Of a DNA stretch of 59,703 nt, positions 1-9,400 are shown in pieces (the first letter of the stretch is position 1; every line of letters begins with the position of its first letter). The notes beneath the pieces are model-generated. The model saw nothing but the letters and a program-made list of their open reading frames with translations, did no database searches and was not told the origin of the DNA. Made by a program: the position numbers and the translations under genes. The DNA is from an uncultured Oscillospiraceae bacterium (GTDB lineage Bacteria; Bacillota; Clostridia; Oscillospirales; Oscillospiraceae). The DNA is taken from NCBI GenBank assembly GCA_910588495.1, contig CAJUPU010000017.1, forward strand, positions 1-59,703, read 5' to 3'.

Positions 1-51
1 TTGCTTATCTTTTTATCTGTATTTCAATTTGTCCTTGACTTTGGGTACACT

Positions 52-426
52 TTAAGGGACATAGATGGAGCCCTGCGTAGGATTATCCAATGTTGGATTT
101 TCCAACGTAGGTAAATCCAATGCAGGCGGCGTCTGCGGCTGTTCATAGATCACATAGTCCGCACCCCGCAGCCGTCCCCGTTCGTCACGCTCCCGCGAAC
201 GGACGATGTACCCCGCCTGCTCCAACTCCCGGATAGCCTGCCGGATGGCGTCGATCTTCTCCCGGTTGATAAGGGCCAGGCCCTTTAACGTGTAATCCCA
301 ATCTTCCGGGAGTGACAACATTTGCGACAGCAGGCCCTTGGCTTTCAGGGTCAGGTCTTTGTTCCGCAGGTGATGGTTCGACATCACCGTGTACCCCTTG
401 TTCCTCTCCACGCGGAATACTGGCAT
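52..426 (-). CDS. HTH replication-type protein of a conjugative element, probably truncated
   Basis: The 124-residue protein opens with a winged-helix-like domain (MPVFRVERNKGYTVMSNHHL, then a helix-rich stretch to about residue 85) typical of replication-initiator or regulatory proteins of Firmicutes conjugative elements. It ends in the P/T/N-rich linker common after that domain (NPTLDNPTQ). The start at 426 is chosen because AAGGAGCGG precedes it; a start at 456 would lack this. Family members usually run past 200 residues, so the TAA at 52-54 probably marks a truncated or decayed gene. It resembles the conjugation genes at 39-46 kb in kind. Family assignment is from sequence style and moderately sure. 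Confidence 0.6.
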   Translation of the reverse strand: MPVFRVERNKGYTVMSNHHLRNKDLTLKAKGLLSQMLSLPEDWDYTLKGLALINREKIDAIRQAIRELEQAGYIVRSRERDERGRLRGADYVIYEQPQTPPALDLPTLENPTLDNPTQGSIYVP

Positions 427-458
427 GGTTCTCCGCTCCTTTCGGTGTCTGGACATGA

Positions 459-494
459 AAAAACGCCGCAGACTTTTTCAAAATCTGCGGCGTT
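459..494 (-). terminator. Rho-independent terminator
   Basis: The arms AACGCCGCAGA and TCTGCGGCGTT form a strong stem with a short A/T-rich loop. On the minus strand the stem is followed by a T run. It lies just upstream of the HTH gene and would end transcription entering from higher coordinates. A second stem (GAAACGGGCG / CGCCCGTTTTC) follows at about 506-543. No gene is seen between 457 and 759. Confidence 0.6.
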
Positions 495-759
495 CGCCGG
501 GACGCAGAAACGGGCGGTGTCTTGCCGACATCGCCCGTTTTCTGTGCTGTTGTTCACTTGTTTGCGCCGCCCCGTTTTCCGCTGCCCTTAAAAAACATTG
601 ATTTTACTGGGGTTTTCCATGTTTTCTTATGGCAACGCCCTTGATGGCGGTCGAGGTTGTGGATACAGGTTCTCGGATATTTCATGTTTGGGGGCCGGGG
701 GCCTTGACAAGCCCCGCCCGCCCTGCAATAATCAAAGGCACGAAAGGAGGCGGGGGACC

Positions 760-1788
760 ATGAAGCTTGCCCTGTTCGCCTACAGCCGCCGGGGACGGGA
801 CACCGCCCTGGAGGCCAGAGACGCCCTTTGCGGCCTGGAGGATGAGTGCCGCTGCTTTGCCCCGGCGCGGTACGCGGGCGGGGACTTCGAGGCCATCCAG
901 CCCCCCTGCGCCCAGTCCACCGGCCCGCTGTTCGCCTGGGCGGACGCCATGGTGTTCGTGGGCGCGGCGGGCATCGCCGTGCGCTCCATCGCGCCCCATG
1001 TCCGGGACAAGCGCACCGATCCGGCGGTGCTGTGCGTGGATGAGCTGGGCCGGTTCGTCATCCCCTTGCTGTCCGGCCACATCGGCGGGGCCAACGCCCT
1101 GGCGGTCCGGCTGGCGGCGGCGCTGAGGGCCGTCCCGGCGGTCACCACCGCCACCGACATCAACGGCAGGTTCTCCGTGGACGCCTGGGCGGCGGAGCAG
1201 GGGCTGTTCCTCGACGGCATGGCGGCGGCAAAGGCGGTCTCCGCCGCCATTTTGGAGGGGCCCGTCCCCCTGTGCTCCGACTTCCCCATCCAAGGGGAGC
1301 TGCCCCCCGGCGTGGTGCCGGGAGCGTCGGGGCCGGTGGGGATCTGCCTGTCCTGGCGGGAGAAGAGGCCCTTCGATACCACTCTGCTGCTGGTCCCCCC
1401 GGTCCTCCGCCTGGGGCTGGGGTGCCGCCGGGGCGCCGGCGCGGAGCAGATCGGCGGGGCGGTGGACCGGGTGCTGGCCGGCCACAAGATCCACCCCAAA
1501 GCGGTGAGCCGCGCCGCCTCCATCGATCTGAAGCGGGACGAGCCGGGGCTGCTGGAGCTGTGCCGGGTCCGGGGCTGGCCCTTGTCCTTCTACAGCGCCG
1601 GGGAGCTGGCCGCCCTGACGGGGGAGTTCGCCCATTCCGAGCGGGTGCTGCGGGTGACTGGGGTGGACAACGTGTGCGAGCGGGCCGCCATGATGGGGGC
1701 GGCTCGGCTGGTGGTGGGCAAGACCGCCTGCGGCGGGGTGACGGCGGCCCTGGCGGAGGTGGGCTGGACCGCCCGGTTCGGGCCGTGA
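760..1788 (+). CDS. cbiG: Cobalt-precorrin 5A hydrolase
   Basis: CbiG opens the delta-lactone ring of cobalt-precorrin 5A in anaerobic cobalamin synthesis. The 342-residue product has the normal family length. The N-terminal domain carries the conserved run AWADAMVFVGAAGIAVRSIA (about residues 60-80) and SGHIGGANALA. The C-terminal domain begins near GLGCRRGAGAEQI (about 220) and contains ASIDLKRDEPGLLE and VVGKTACGGVTAAL. The start at 760 has AAAGGAGGCGGG seven bases upstream; an earlier in-frame start at 598 lacks a ribosome site. No other cobalamin gene is near, so it is an orphan here. Identification is confident. Confidence 0.9.
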   Translation: MKLALFAYSRRGRDTALEARDALCGLEDECRCFAPARYAGGDFEAIQPPCAQSTGPLFAWADAMVFVGAAGIAVRSIAPHVRDKRTDPAVLCVDELGRFVIPLLSGHIGGANALAVRLAAALRAVPAVTTATDINGRFSVDAWAAEQGLFLDGMAAAKAVSAAILEGPVPLCSDFPIQGELPPGVVPGASGPVGICLSWREKRPFDTTLLLVPPVLRLGLGCRRGAGAEQIGGAVDRVLAGHKIHPKAVSRAASIDLKRDEPGLLELCRVRGWPLSFYSAGELAALTGEFAHSERVLRVTGVDNVCERAAMMGAARLVVGKTACGGVTAALAEVGWTARFGP

Positions 1789-1793
1789 GCGAA

Positions 1794-1953
1794 GAAGCTG
1801 TATCAATAGCCGAAGTATTCAGATTCGCGAGCCAAAATTGCCGCTGGCAAGGCGAAAGATCGCGGGAATACTTTGTGTATTTCAAGATCTTTCAACGCAG
1901 CCAGCGGCGATTTTGGCCGCAAAGCTGGGTGCTGAGGCTATTGGTACAGCTTC
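1794..1953. repeat. Long imperfect palindrome, MITE-like
   Basis: The two halves are imperfect reverse complements over nearly the whole 160 bases. Outer arms GAAGCTGTATCAATAGCC (1794) and GGCTATTGGTACAGCTTC (1936-1953) pair with one mismatch. Inner arms CAAAATTGCCGCTGGC and GCCAGCGGCGATTTTGG also pair. There is no ORF. It sits between cbiG and the symporter terminator. It could be a non-autonomous transposable element or a structured RNA; the sequence alone does not decide. Confidence 0.7.
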
Positions 1954-1960
1954 GAAGGGA

Positions 1961-1997
1961 AAAAGCGGCCGTCCGGATCTTTCGGACGGCCGCTTTC
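1961..1997 (-). terminator. Terminator of the symporter operon
   Basis: AAGCGGCCGTCCG and CGGACGGCCGCTT form a GC-rich stem. On the minus strand it ends in a T run, directly after the symporter stop at 2006. Confidence 0.8.
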
Positions 1998-2005
1998 GGT
2001 CTGTC

Positions 2006-3529
2006 TTACCCCTCGGGGAGCTCGGGGTAGTCCTTGCCGAACCAGGTGCACACCAGGCCGTAGGGCGGCTTGGGGGTAGCCAGGCACACCACCACCATGA
2101 TCGCGGTGGATAGGGCGGTGGCCATGAGGACCGGGTTCACCCCCAGGCACAGGGCGGTGGCCAGGCCGTTGCCCGCCTTGGAGCCCAGGTCCAGGGCCAG
2201 ATAGAGGCCGATGCCGCTGATCAGGCCCGCCATGGCGCCCTCCTTGTTGGCCCGCTTCCAGAACAGGCCCAGCAGCACGGTGTGGAAGAAGGCCACGGTC
2301 ATGCCGCCGGTGGCGTAGGTGATCAGGGAGGCCAGCAGGGGCGGGGGGTTGCAGGCGAAGAGGAACACCACCAGGGCGACCACCACGATGCCCGCGGTGT
2401 TCAGCTTCTTCAGCTTGTCCTCGTCCACCTTGGGATCGATGATGTTCTTATAGAGGTCGCCCACCAGGGTGCCCGCCAGGGAGACGATCATGCCGCCCAC
2501 GGAGGACTGCACCGCGCCGCACACGCCCGCCAGCACCAGGCCCGCCGCCCAGGGGGGCATGACGGACACCGCCAGGGTGGGGATGCCCAGGTCGGGAGTG
2601 GCCAGGGAGCCCTCGGGGAAGAGGTATTTCACGGTGAAGCACAGCCCGTTGAGGCACAGCAGCCAGGCGGCCACCACGATGGCCCCCACCTTGATGGCGT
2701 TGTGCAGGGTCTTGGTATCCTTATAGGTCAGGGTGGACATGGTGACGTGGGGCATGGTGAAGGTGGTGTAGCCCCACAGGAAGGCGAAGGAGATGGCGGT
2801 GCCGATGCCCTTGGGCACGAACCAGTCGGTGTTGGTCTGCATCAGCTCCTGGATGGTGGCGGTGTAGCCGGGGGTGGCGCCCACGCCCATGATGAACAGG
2901 ACGATCACCGAGATGGTCATGACGATCCCCTGGATCACGATGGCGGAGGCCACGCCCTTGACGCCGCCGGTGAGGGCCGCCACCACCACCAGGGCGGTGA
3001 AGATGGCCAGGCCGATGCGGTAGTCCGCGCCGGTGAGGATCTGGAAGATCCGCCCGCCGCCGGTGATGGTGGACACGGCGAAGGCCCCCAGGAAGAACAG
3101 CACCACCAGGCAGCTCAGCGCGCCGAACACCTTGGAGTTCTCATAGCGGTTCATGAACAGCTCCACGAAGGTGTTGGACTTGGTGCGGCGGGCCACGATG
3201 CCCACCCGCTTGCCGATCAGGCCCAGCACCATGAAGTTGGTGCACAGGGAGAAGAAGCAGCACACCATCCAGATGGCGCCGAAGGTGTAGGTGTAGCCGG
3301 GCACGCCCATGAACACGCCCGCGCCGGCCACGCCGGCGGACACCATCATGGCCGTGACCAGCACGCCGCTGGAGCGGCCGCCGGTGTAGAACTTGCTCAT
3401 GAAGTCGCCGCTGCCCGCGCCCTTCTTCATGGCCTGGCGGCTCAAGAAGCTGTAGAAGAACTGGAACAGGGTATAGATGGCGAAAACGACGATGATGGTC
3501 GTTTTCGCGGCGCTCGTCAGGTTTTCCAT
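2006..3529 (-). CDS. Sodium:solute symporter (SSS family, PanF-like)
   Basis: A 507-residue integral membrane protein with about 13 hydrophobic segments spread over its whole length. The SSS signature is visible in the first third (FYTGGRSSGVLVTAMMVSAG and the following GVPGYTYTFGAIWM). SSS proteins import an organic solute with Na+; the paired small YhdT-type protein suggests the PanF-like branch, but the substrate cannot be read here. GGAAGGAGG lies upstream of the ATG at 3529. It is the last gene of a three-gene operon with the small membrane protein and the DUF169 gene. Pantothenate is not assumed. Confidence 0.85.
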   Translation of the reverse strand: MENLTSAAKTTIIVVFAIYTLFQFFYSFLSRQAMKKGAGSGDFMSKFYTGGRSSGVLVTAMMVSAGVAGAGVFMGVPGYTYTFGAIWMVCCFFSLCTNFMVLGLIGKRVGIVARRTKSNTFVELFMNRYENSKVFGALSCLVVLFFLGAFAVSTITGGGRIFQILTGADYRIGLAIFTALVVVAALTGGVKGVASAIVIQGIVMTISVIVLFIMGVGATPGYTATIQELMQTNTDWFVPKGIGTAISFAFLWGYTTFTMPHVTMSTLTYKDTKTLHNAIKVGAIVVAAWLLCLNGLCFTVKYLFPEGSLATPDLGIPTLAVSVMPPWAAGLVLAGVCGAVQSSVGGMIVSLAGTLVGDLYKNIIDPKVDEDKLKKLNTAGIVVVALVVFLFACNPPPLLASLITYATGGMTVAFFHTVLLGLFWKRANKEGAMAGLISGIGLYLALDLGSKAGNGLATALCLGVNPVLMATALSTAIMVVVCLATPKPPYGLVCTWFGKDYPELPEG

Positions 3530-3550
3530 ATCTCGTTGGCCTCCTTCCCT

Positions 3551-3865
3551 TTATTTCCTGATGGAGCCGCGGGGCGTCACGTCCATGTCCTTATAGACGA
3601 AAGTGGCGATCAGCTCCTGGGCCACCACCATCCCGATGATGATGAGGATCTCCAGGAAGATCCACAGCGGCATGCCCAAAACGTAGGTGTACTTGCTGGG
3701 GTCGGCCCCCAGGGTGAAGAGGTTGACGATCATCAGCAGGACGAACACGCTGTACGTCAGCATGGTGATCCAGAACTCCTTGGCGGTCTGGGTGAAGCGC
3801 TCGTCAGGGACGATGGACGCGGGATCGTAGTCCCGGCTCATGGGGTCGATCTGTTTGTTATCCAC
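3551..3865 (-). CDS. Small membrane protein, YhdT/DUF997-like
   Basis: A 104-residue protein with a hydrophilic N terminus (residues 1-30) and two membrane helices (about 33-53 and 66-90). Small two-helix proteins of the YhdT/DUF997 type are regularly encoded beside PanF-like symporters, and this one ends 21 bases before the symporter start. The start is GTG at 3865, chosen because AGAGAGGAGAG precedes it. An accessory role in symporter assembly or gating is an inference. Confidence 0.7.
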   Translation of the reverse strand: MDNKQIDPMSRDYDPASIVPDERFTQTAKEFWITMLTYSVFVLLMIVNLFTLGADPSKYTYVLGMPLWIFLEILIIIGMVVAQELIATFVYKDMDVTPRGSIRK

Positions 3866-3911
3866 GAGATAGCTCTCCTCTCTGTTTTTCTGCTCCCCGG
3901 CGGGAAGGGGG

Positions 3912-4673
3912 TCACTCCTTGAGCAGGAAGTCCGGGGACATGGTCTGCCAGCGGTCCATCCGGGCCTTCAGCTCGGCCTTGCTCTCCGGGTCCTCCTTCA
4001 TGGCGATCAGCTCCCAGGGCATCTCCTCCAGGGCCTGGATCACCTCGTGGAGCTTCTGATAAGGGATGGCGATGATGTGCCGCCCGGCGGGGTAGGTCTT
4101 GCGGCGCTTCATGCCGTGGTGCAGCCCGGTGATGCAGGAGTTCACCTTGCCGCTGACATAGGGATAGCTGTACATCCAGGCGCAGCTGAGCACGCTGGAG
4201 CACTTGGTCTCCCACAGGTCGCCGGAGATGTAGCTGGTGGCCCGCATGAGGATCTCGGCCTGCTCGTTCTCGGCCACGCAGATCACCAGGTCGGGGTCGA
4301 AGTCGCAGATGGCCACGGGGCAGAACACCACGAAGTTGACGGAGCCGGGGACGATGGTGGTCATCACGTTGTACAGCCGGGCGTTGGGGGCCGGGCTCTT
4401 GAACACGCCGAAGTCATAGCCCGCCTGGCCGCTGGCGCCCAGGCCCGGCTTGTCGATCATGCCCAGCACCATCTTGCCGAAGCAGTTGTCGTCCTCCTTG
4501 GTGATGAAGAACTTCTTTCCCGTGGTCTGGGCCTCCTTCACGAACTCGCAGAAGGACAGCGTCTTGCCGATGTGCTCCACGCGCTCCGGCTGGGCGTAGC
4601 AGAACTTCAGTGCCACCGCCGGGTACTCCATCCCCAGCTTGGCAAACAGGTCCTTCGCCGTTTGACTCAGCAT
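3912..4673 (-). CDS. DUF169 family protein
   Basis: A 253-residue soluble protein of the DUF169 family, recognised by its opening (LFAKLGMEYPAVALKFCYAQ), the cysteine-bearing CEFVKEA segment and DDNCFGKMVLGM (about residue 60). Several conserved cysteines could bind a metal or cofactor. DUF169 has no settled biochemical function; members often lie near redox or transport genes of anaerobes. It is the first gene of the operon with the small membrane protein and the SSS symporter, which suggests action on the imported compound. The divergent LuxR-type gene is the probable regulator. Confidence 0.75.
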   Translation of the reverse strand: MLSQTAKDLFAKLGMEYPAVALKFCYAQPERVEHIGKTLSFCEFVKEAQTTGKKFFITKEDDNCFGKMVLGMIDKPGLGASGQAGYDFGVFKSPAPNARLYNVMTTIVPGSVNFVVFCPVAICDFDPDLVICVAENEQAEILMRATSYISGDLWETKCSSVLSCAWMYSYPYVSGKVNSCITGLHHGMKRRKTYPAGRHIIAIPYQKLHEVIQALEEMPWELIAMKEDPESKAELKARMDRWQTMSPDFLLKE

Positions 4674-4854
4674 AGCTTCTCGCCTCTTTCTTTTTGTTGG
4701 TCCGCCGCGGACGCTGTCCGCAAAGCGGCCGGTCCGACTCTATTCTATCGCCAAAGGGCCCCGCTGGATATGGCGAAGATCCATGCTTTTTGACGGATCG
4801 TACGGCGGGAACGCCCCAGGTCCTTCCGATTTTTCTCCAGGCTCCGGCGCGGAA

Positions 4855-4946
4855 TACCTAAAAATAAGAATGAACTACCTAAAACACTCTATTTCCACCG
4901 CTCATCCGGTCCGGCAATTGTTTTTTTCGCCCGATCGTGGTAAAAT
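4855..4946 (+). promoter_or_regulatory. Promoter and direct-repeat operator for the LuxR-type gene
   Basis: A TTGTTT -35 (4918-4923) and TAAAAT -10 (4941-4946) with a 17-base spacer point at the regulator gene. Upstream, TACCTAAAA occurs twice in direct orientation at 4855 and 4876, exactly 21 bases (two helical turns) apart. This is a plausible regulator site controlling both divergent genes. Confidence 0.5.
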
Positions 4947-5007
4947 GGTCAAAATTCCGGCGCGCCGGCCCCTTGCCGGCCCATAGAGACATTGTGAGGT
5001 GAGGCGT

Positions 5008-5883
5008 ATGCGGTATACGTTGTCGGATCGGGAGTTCACGTTCTTCTCCCAGATGGTCTATCGGATCAACAGCCTGACCTGCTATGAGGAGGTGGCGGCC
5101 ACCGTCCTCAAGCAGCTGCAATACATTATCCCCTTCACAAAGGGCATCATCTTCCAGATCTGCGAGACGGAACCGGGGATGGGGCTGGTCTACCAGAACC
5201 CGGTGGCCCTGGACCCGCCGGGGCAGGCCTTCGACGAGGACCGGTTCATGAAGGGCAGCTACCGCTCCGACTGGCTCAGCTACACCTCCTCGCCCTGGAG
5301 CAACACCTTCCGCCAGAGCGACATCCGGGACGAGGCCACCTTCCGGGACACCCCCCTCTACCGGGACATCTACCGCCCCCAGGACATCTATTACGGCCTG
5401 CACTCCATCCTGGTGCACAAGGACCACAAGCTGGCCCAGCTGGGCCTGTTCCGCCCCGAGGAGGCCAAGGACTTCTCCGAGCGGGACGTGTTCATCCTCA
5501 GCGCCCTGTCCCTCCACCTGGAGCTGAAGCTCTACTCGGTGCTGGAGAACTCCCCCTGCGTCAAATGCCGCAGCCAGGGCAGCCGCCTGCTGGAGGAGAA
5601 CGAATTCCACTACGACATGATGCGCAGGTTTGGGCTGACCAAGCGGGAGATCGAGGTGGGCGTGCTGCTGTGCCGGGGGATGAGCAGCCAGGAGATCACC
5701 GTCAGCCTGTTCATCAGCAAGTCCACCCTGGACAAGCATATCTATAACATCTACCGCAAGACCGGGGTGAAGAACCGCACCCAGCTGGTCCGCCTGTTCG
5801 ATCAGGAGAGCAGCCGCTTCAACGCCGCCCTCCGGGGCGGGGGCGGATCCATCGACCACCCCCGCCAGGGCGGGAGCCTGTGA
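5008..5883 (+). CDS. LuxR-family transcriptional regulator
   Basis: A 291-residue protein with a C-terminal LuxR/GerE helix-turn-helix (FGLTKREIEVGVLLCRGMSS... then STLDKHIYNIYRKTGVKNRT, about residues 208-265). The N-terminal 200 residues look like a ligand-sensing domain of no family I can name. ATG at 5008 is preferred because GTGAGGTGAG lies just upstream; a GTG at 4999 is the alternative. It is divergent from the DUF169/YhdT/symporter operon and probably regulates it. Confidence 0.8.
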   Translation: MRYTLSDREFTFFSQMVYRINSLTCYEEVAATVLKQLQYIIPFTKGIIFQICETEPGMGLVYQNPVALDPPGQAFDEDRFMKGSYRSDWLSYTSSPWSNTFRQSDIRDEATFRDTPLYRDIYRPQDIYYGLHSILVHKDHKLAQLGLFRPEEAKDFSERDVFILSALSLHLELKLYSVLENSPCVKCRSQGSRLLEENEFHYDMMRRFGLTKREIEVGVLLCRGMSSQEITVSLFISKSTLDKHIYNIYRKTGVKNRTQLVRLFDQESSRFNAALRGGGGSIDHPRQGGSL

Positions 5884-5916
5884 CGTGCAAGGTTGCACCG
5901 AGGGCGTATTTCTGAG

Positions 5917-5944
5917 AAAAGATCCCCCGCTGGGGGATCTTTTC
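5917..5944 (+). terminator. Terminator of the LuxR-type gene
   Basis: AAAAGATCCCCC and GGGGGATCTTTT form a stem ending in T residues, 34 bases past the stop codon of the regulator. It is symmetrical, so it can work in both directions. Confidence 0.8.
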
Positions 5945-5973
5945 TTGCATTGGAACGGGCAACGCCGGGGGCG

Positions 5974-5999
5974 TTATCCCTCCCCATTGGGAGGGATAA
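5974..5999 (+). promoter_or_regulatory. Hairpin covering the ribosome binding site of the next ORF
   Basis: TTATCCCTCC (5974-5983) pairs perfectly with GGAGGGATAA (5990-5999) around a six-base loop. The right arm is the Shine-Dalgarno sequence of the ATG at 6003. In an mRNA this would mask the start unless opened. Confidence 0.5.
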
Positions 6000-6002
6000 A
6001 AC

Positions 6003-6401
6003 ATGCAACACACAGAAAAGTACCGATTCGATCTCATCGAGAAGGAGGACGTGTTCTCGCCGGACGCGCTGAACGAGAACATGGAGAAGGTGGAGGGAGC
6101 GCTGGAGCGCGAGGCCGCCGCCCGCACAGCCGCCGACGCCGCCGAGGCCCGGGCCCGGGCTGACGCCGACGCCGCCCTGGCCCAGCGCGTGTCCGTGCTG
6201 GAGGGGCACCACATCGCCTTTGGCATCACCACCGATAACACCACGCATCTGGGCTTCGCCCCTAAGGTCGTCTTTATCTCTGGTGGCTCCACCGGCGCGT
6301 TCTTTGGCGTGCAGGGTATCGGCGGCAATTACATCACGATGACTGACGATGGATTTTACAACAAACTGGATCCCAAGGTTCTCTATTTGGCCTGGGACTG
6401 A
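6003..6401 (+). CDS. Small tail-fibre-like protein, orphan
   Basis: A 132-residue protein with three parts: a short N-terminal segment (YRFDLIEKEDVFSPDALNEN), an alanine/arginine-rich coiled coil (about residues 28-62, AAARTAADAAEARARADADA) and a C-terminal glycine-rich beta domain. This layout resembles short phage tail-fibre or host-interaction proteins. No other phage gene is nearby. It is a monocistronic unit between two terminators, and its ribosome site (GGGAGG) lies inside a hairpin. It may be a domesticated phage gene; function is not known. Confidence 0.55.
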   Translation: MQHTEKYRFDLIEKEDVFSPDALNENMEKVEGALEREAAARTAADAAEARARADADAALAQRVSVLEGHHIAFGITTDNTTHLGFAPKVVFISGGSTGAFFGVQGIGGNYITMTDDGFYNKLDPKVLYLAWD

Positions 6402-6407
6402 CAGAGA

Positions 6408-6443
6408 AAAGGCCCCCCGGAAATTTCCGGGGGGCCTTTTTTC
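6408..6443. terminator. Bidirectional terminator
   Basis: AAAAGGCCCCCCGG and CCGGGGGGCCTTTT form a perfect stem with A and T runs outside, between convergent genes (the tail-fibre-like ORF and the SLH protein). It can serve both. Confidence 0.85.
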
Positions 6444-6475
6444 GTGCATTCTTGCTGTGTCAGTCAGTCCTTCGA

Positions 6476-9400
6476 TCAGGTCTGGTTCTGATCCCAGCAG
6501 ACGTAGACCTGGGTGACGGTCAGGCCGTCCCGCTCGATCGCCACGCGCACATGAGTGCCGGTCACGGGCAGGATGGAGCCGGCCGCGTTCAGGGAAGCCA
6601 CGTCGGTGATGTCGGGCCACACGTAGCCGCTGGCGTTGCCGATCATCGGGCTGTCGGCCGCGTTCAGGTTGGTCACGTCGGCGTCCGCCACGCGCAGCAG
6701 GGCGCTCTCGGTGCCGCCGCCCTCCTTGGCGCTCAAGGTGAAGGTGCCGGCCTGGGCCTCGCGGGTGGTGGCGCTGTAGGTCAGCACGCTGGTGATCGCG
6801 CCCTTCGCGAACGGGGTGGCGGTGGTGACCACGGCCACGTTACCGCTGAGACGGGCGTTGTCCTTCGTGGTGGTGGCGTTGACGAAGATGTTGCTCTTGG
6901 CGGCAGCATCGAAGGTGGCGGTGTAGTAGGGCTCGCCGCTGTCCGTCTTGCCAACCTCGTTGCCCAGGGTCAGGAAGGTGTCGTTCTTCACCGGGGCAGT
7001 GCGCGCCGTAGTAACAGCATCGGTGGTGTCGTCAAGGTCATCGCCGGGGGCGTTGGTCAGCCACACGTTCCTGGCTACACCCTTGTTGTACACGGTGTAC
7101 TGGTAGATCGGGGTGCCCTCGTGAGAGCTCACCAGGGTGGGCTGCGGGTTGCCCATGTAGTAGCTGGTGCTGGTGGTGGTATCCCAGTACACGGCCTGCT
7201 TGGGCAGGATGATGGTGTTGACCTTCTTGGCGGTGGCGCCGGTCTGGTCGTAGGTGAAGGCGCTGGAGGTGAAGTAGGTCATGGCGTTCCAGTCGGCGCT
7301 CTCGGTGATGCGGCTGTCCGCGGTCACGGCGCCGGCCTCGCCGCCCATCACGGTCCAAGTGTCGGTGCCCTCACCAGTGAGGTCGATCGCATACGGCGCG
7401 GCACCGGCGGCCTTGCGGGCACGGGTAGCGTTGAAGTCGATGGTGACATAGTTGGCGTCGCCCTTCAGCTCGGAGATGCCGTCATAGACCTCGTGCACGA
7501 TGTTGGCGGTGCCGTAGCCGTCCACCAGGATGAACTTGGTCTCCTCGTTGAAGAACAGGTTGCTGCGGTCGGCAGCGGCAGCACCGTCGATGCCCTCAGT
7601 GACGGTCTCCACCACGCCCAGGGTGATTTGGTCCTCGCCGATGAGGATGGCCTTGTTGAACAGGTCGCCCGCGGCAGCTCTCTTGGCGACAGCGGCGTTC
7701 TGGATGCCCAGGCGCTGCATGTTCATGCCGTAGTCGGTGGTGTTGATCAGCGGGTTGGTGTAGTAGGGAGAGGCCACGCCGCCGCTGATGGTCATGCCGC
7801 GGTACACGCCGGCGCCGATGTAGTTCATCTGGCCGCCGAAGCCCCAGGTGTCACGGAAGGGAACGCCCAGGTTGTTGGTGCCGGTCATAGTGTAGTTCTT
7901 GCGGGCCGCAGCCGCGCCGGTACTATTTGCCCAGCCGTAGGAGGTGGGAGCAGCGGGGGTACCACCCTTGCCAACGCCTGTGCCGAAGCTGTTGGCGTTG
8001 TCGTACATATCGTCCGCACCGGCCTTGATGCCGCTGGTGCCGTTAGCGTCATCGGCCCAGAACTTGGACACGTCCACGGTCTTGACCTCGCCGTTCATAT
8101 CAACGCCGGTCACCTTGTAGATGTAGGCGCTGGAGCTGGTGTCCTGGGCGTAGTCCACGTAGGTGGCGTACAGGAAGTCGTTGCCGTAGGTGCGCTCGGC
8201 GCCCAGGTACTTGCCCTCGTAGTCGGTGTAGAACTTGTAGTTGGCGAAGTTGTAGCTCTCGTTGCCCGCCGCGTCGATGGACTGGGGCAGGGCGTAGGCG
8301 TCGGTGCCGGCCAGACCATTGGCGTCCACCACGGCCTGACGGGTCTTGTTTTGGGCGGTGTTCACCACGGTGTTATAGAACTTGGAGCGGTTGAGCACGG
8401 TGCCGTTGTCCAGGGTCACGGTGCCGTTGGTGGCGTTGTAGGCAACGACCTTGCCCTCCACAGTGGCCTCCACCTTGTGGAGCAGGTAGCGGGAGGTCTC
8501 CTGGCCCAGTCCGTTGATGGCGGTGTGCTCATCGTTGGAGACGGAGCGGGGGCTGGTGCCGGTGATGTGGATGCCCATCTCGTAGTCGCGCAGGGCGGTG
8601 GTGGAGTTGCCCACCACGGCGTCCTTGGCGATCACGCCGGTCTTGACGCCGGAGACCTCTTTCAGGTTCTTGTGAGCGGTCGCGCCGGTGGCGGTAGCCT
8701 TAGTGCCGTCGATATAGGTGGTCTGCAGCTGGGCCGCCACCTTGATGGCGTTCATGTTGGCCACGGTGCCGTCCCAGACAGCGGCGGCGTTCACAGTGCC
8801 GTCATCGCCCACGGGCATGCCCAGGGTGTGGACGTTGCGGATCACGTTGGACTCGGTGATGCGGGAGGTCTCGATGTTCAGCGCGATGACGGCGTCCACC
8901 TGGGAGTTCTTGTGGCCGTTGATCTCGCCGTTGGAAACCAGCTTGTACAGCTTCACGGGGCTGGCGATGTTATCGGCCTCCGGATCGACCCGGCCGTTAC
9001 CGATCTCAAACTCAGTCGCGTTGGTAGCAAATTCATCGCCGGAGCCGAACTTGCCGAAGCTGTTGTTGAACACGGCGGTGGGGGCGGTGTCGTCGTTCAG
9101 GGTAAAGCCGGCCTTGACGGCGGCCTCGCCCAGCTGGGTGTCGGTGTCGGTGGCGTCACCGGCCAGCGCGGTGTCGTCGGCCTTGACCACGTCCACCTTG
9201 GTGGCCAGGTCGAAGTAGGCGAACACGTGCTTCTTGTTGTTGGACACGATGCCGTTGCCGTTGTCGTACCACAGCTTCAGGTTGTGGCCGATCAGGTCGA
9301 TGCCGGACTCCAGCTCGTACTTGACGTTGGCCTCCTTGGGCACCACGGCGGGATTAGCGTCGGCAGTGAGCTGAGCGCCCGCCCAGGCGTACTCGTTGTA

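Noticed and set aside
2282..3922. Long plus-strand frame opposite the symporter genes
   Set aside because: Low-complexity His/Gly/Asp-rich product, antisense to three well-supported genes.
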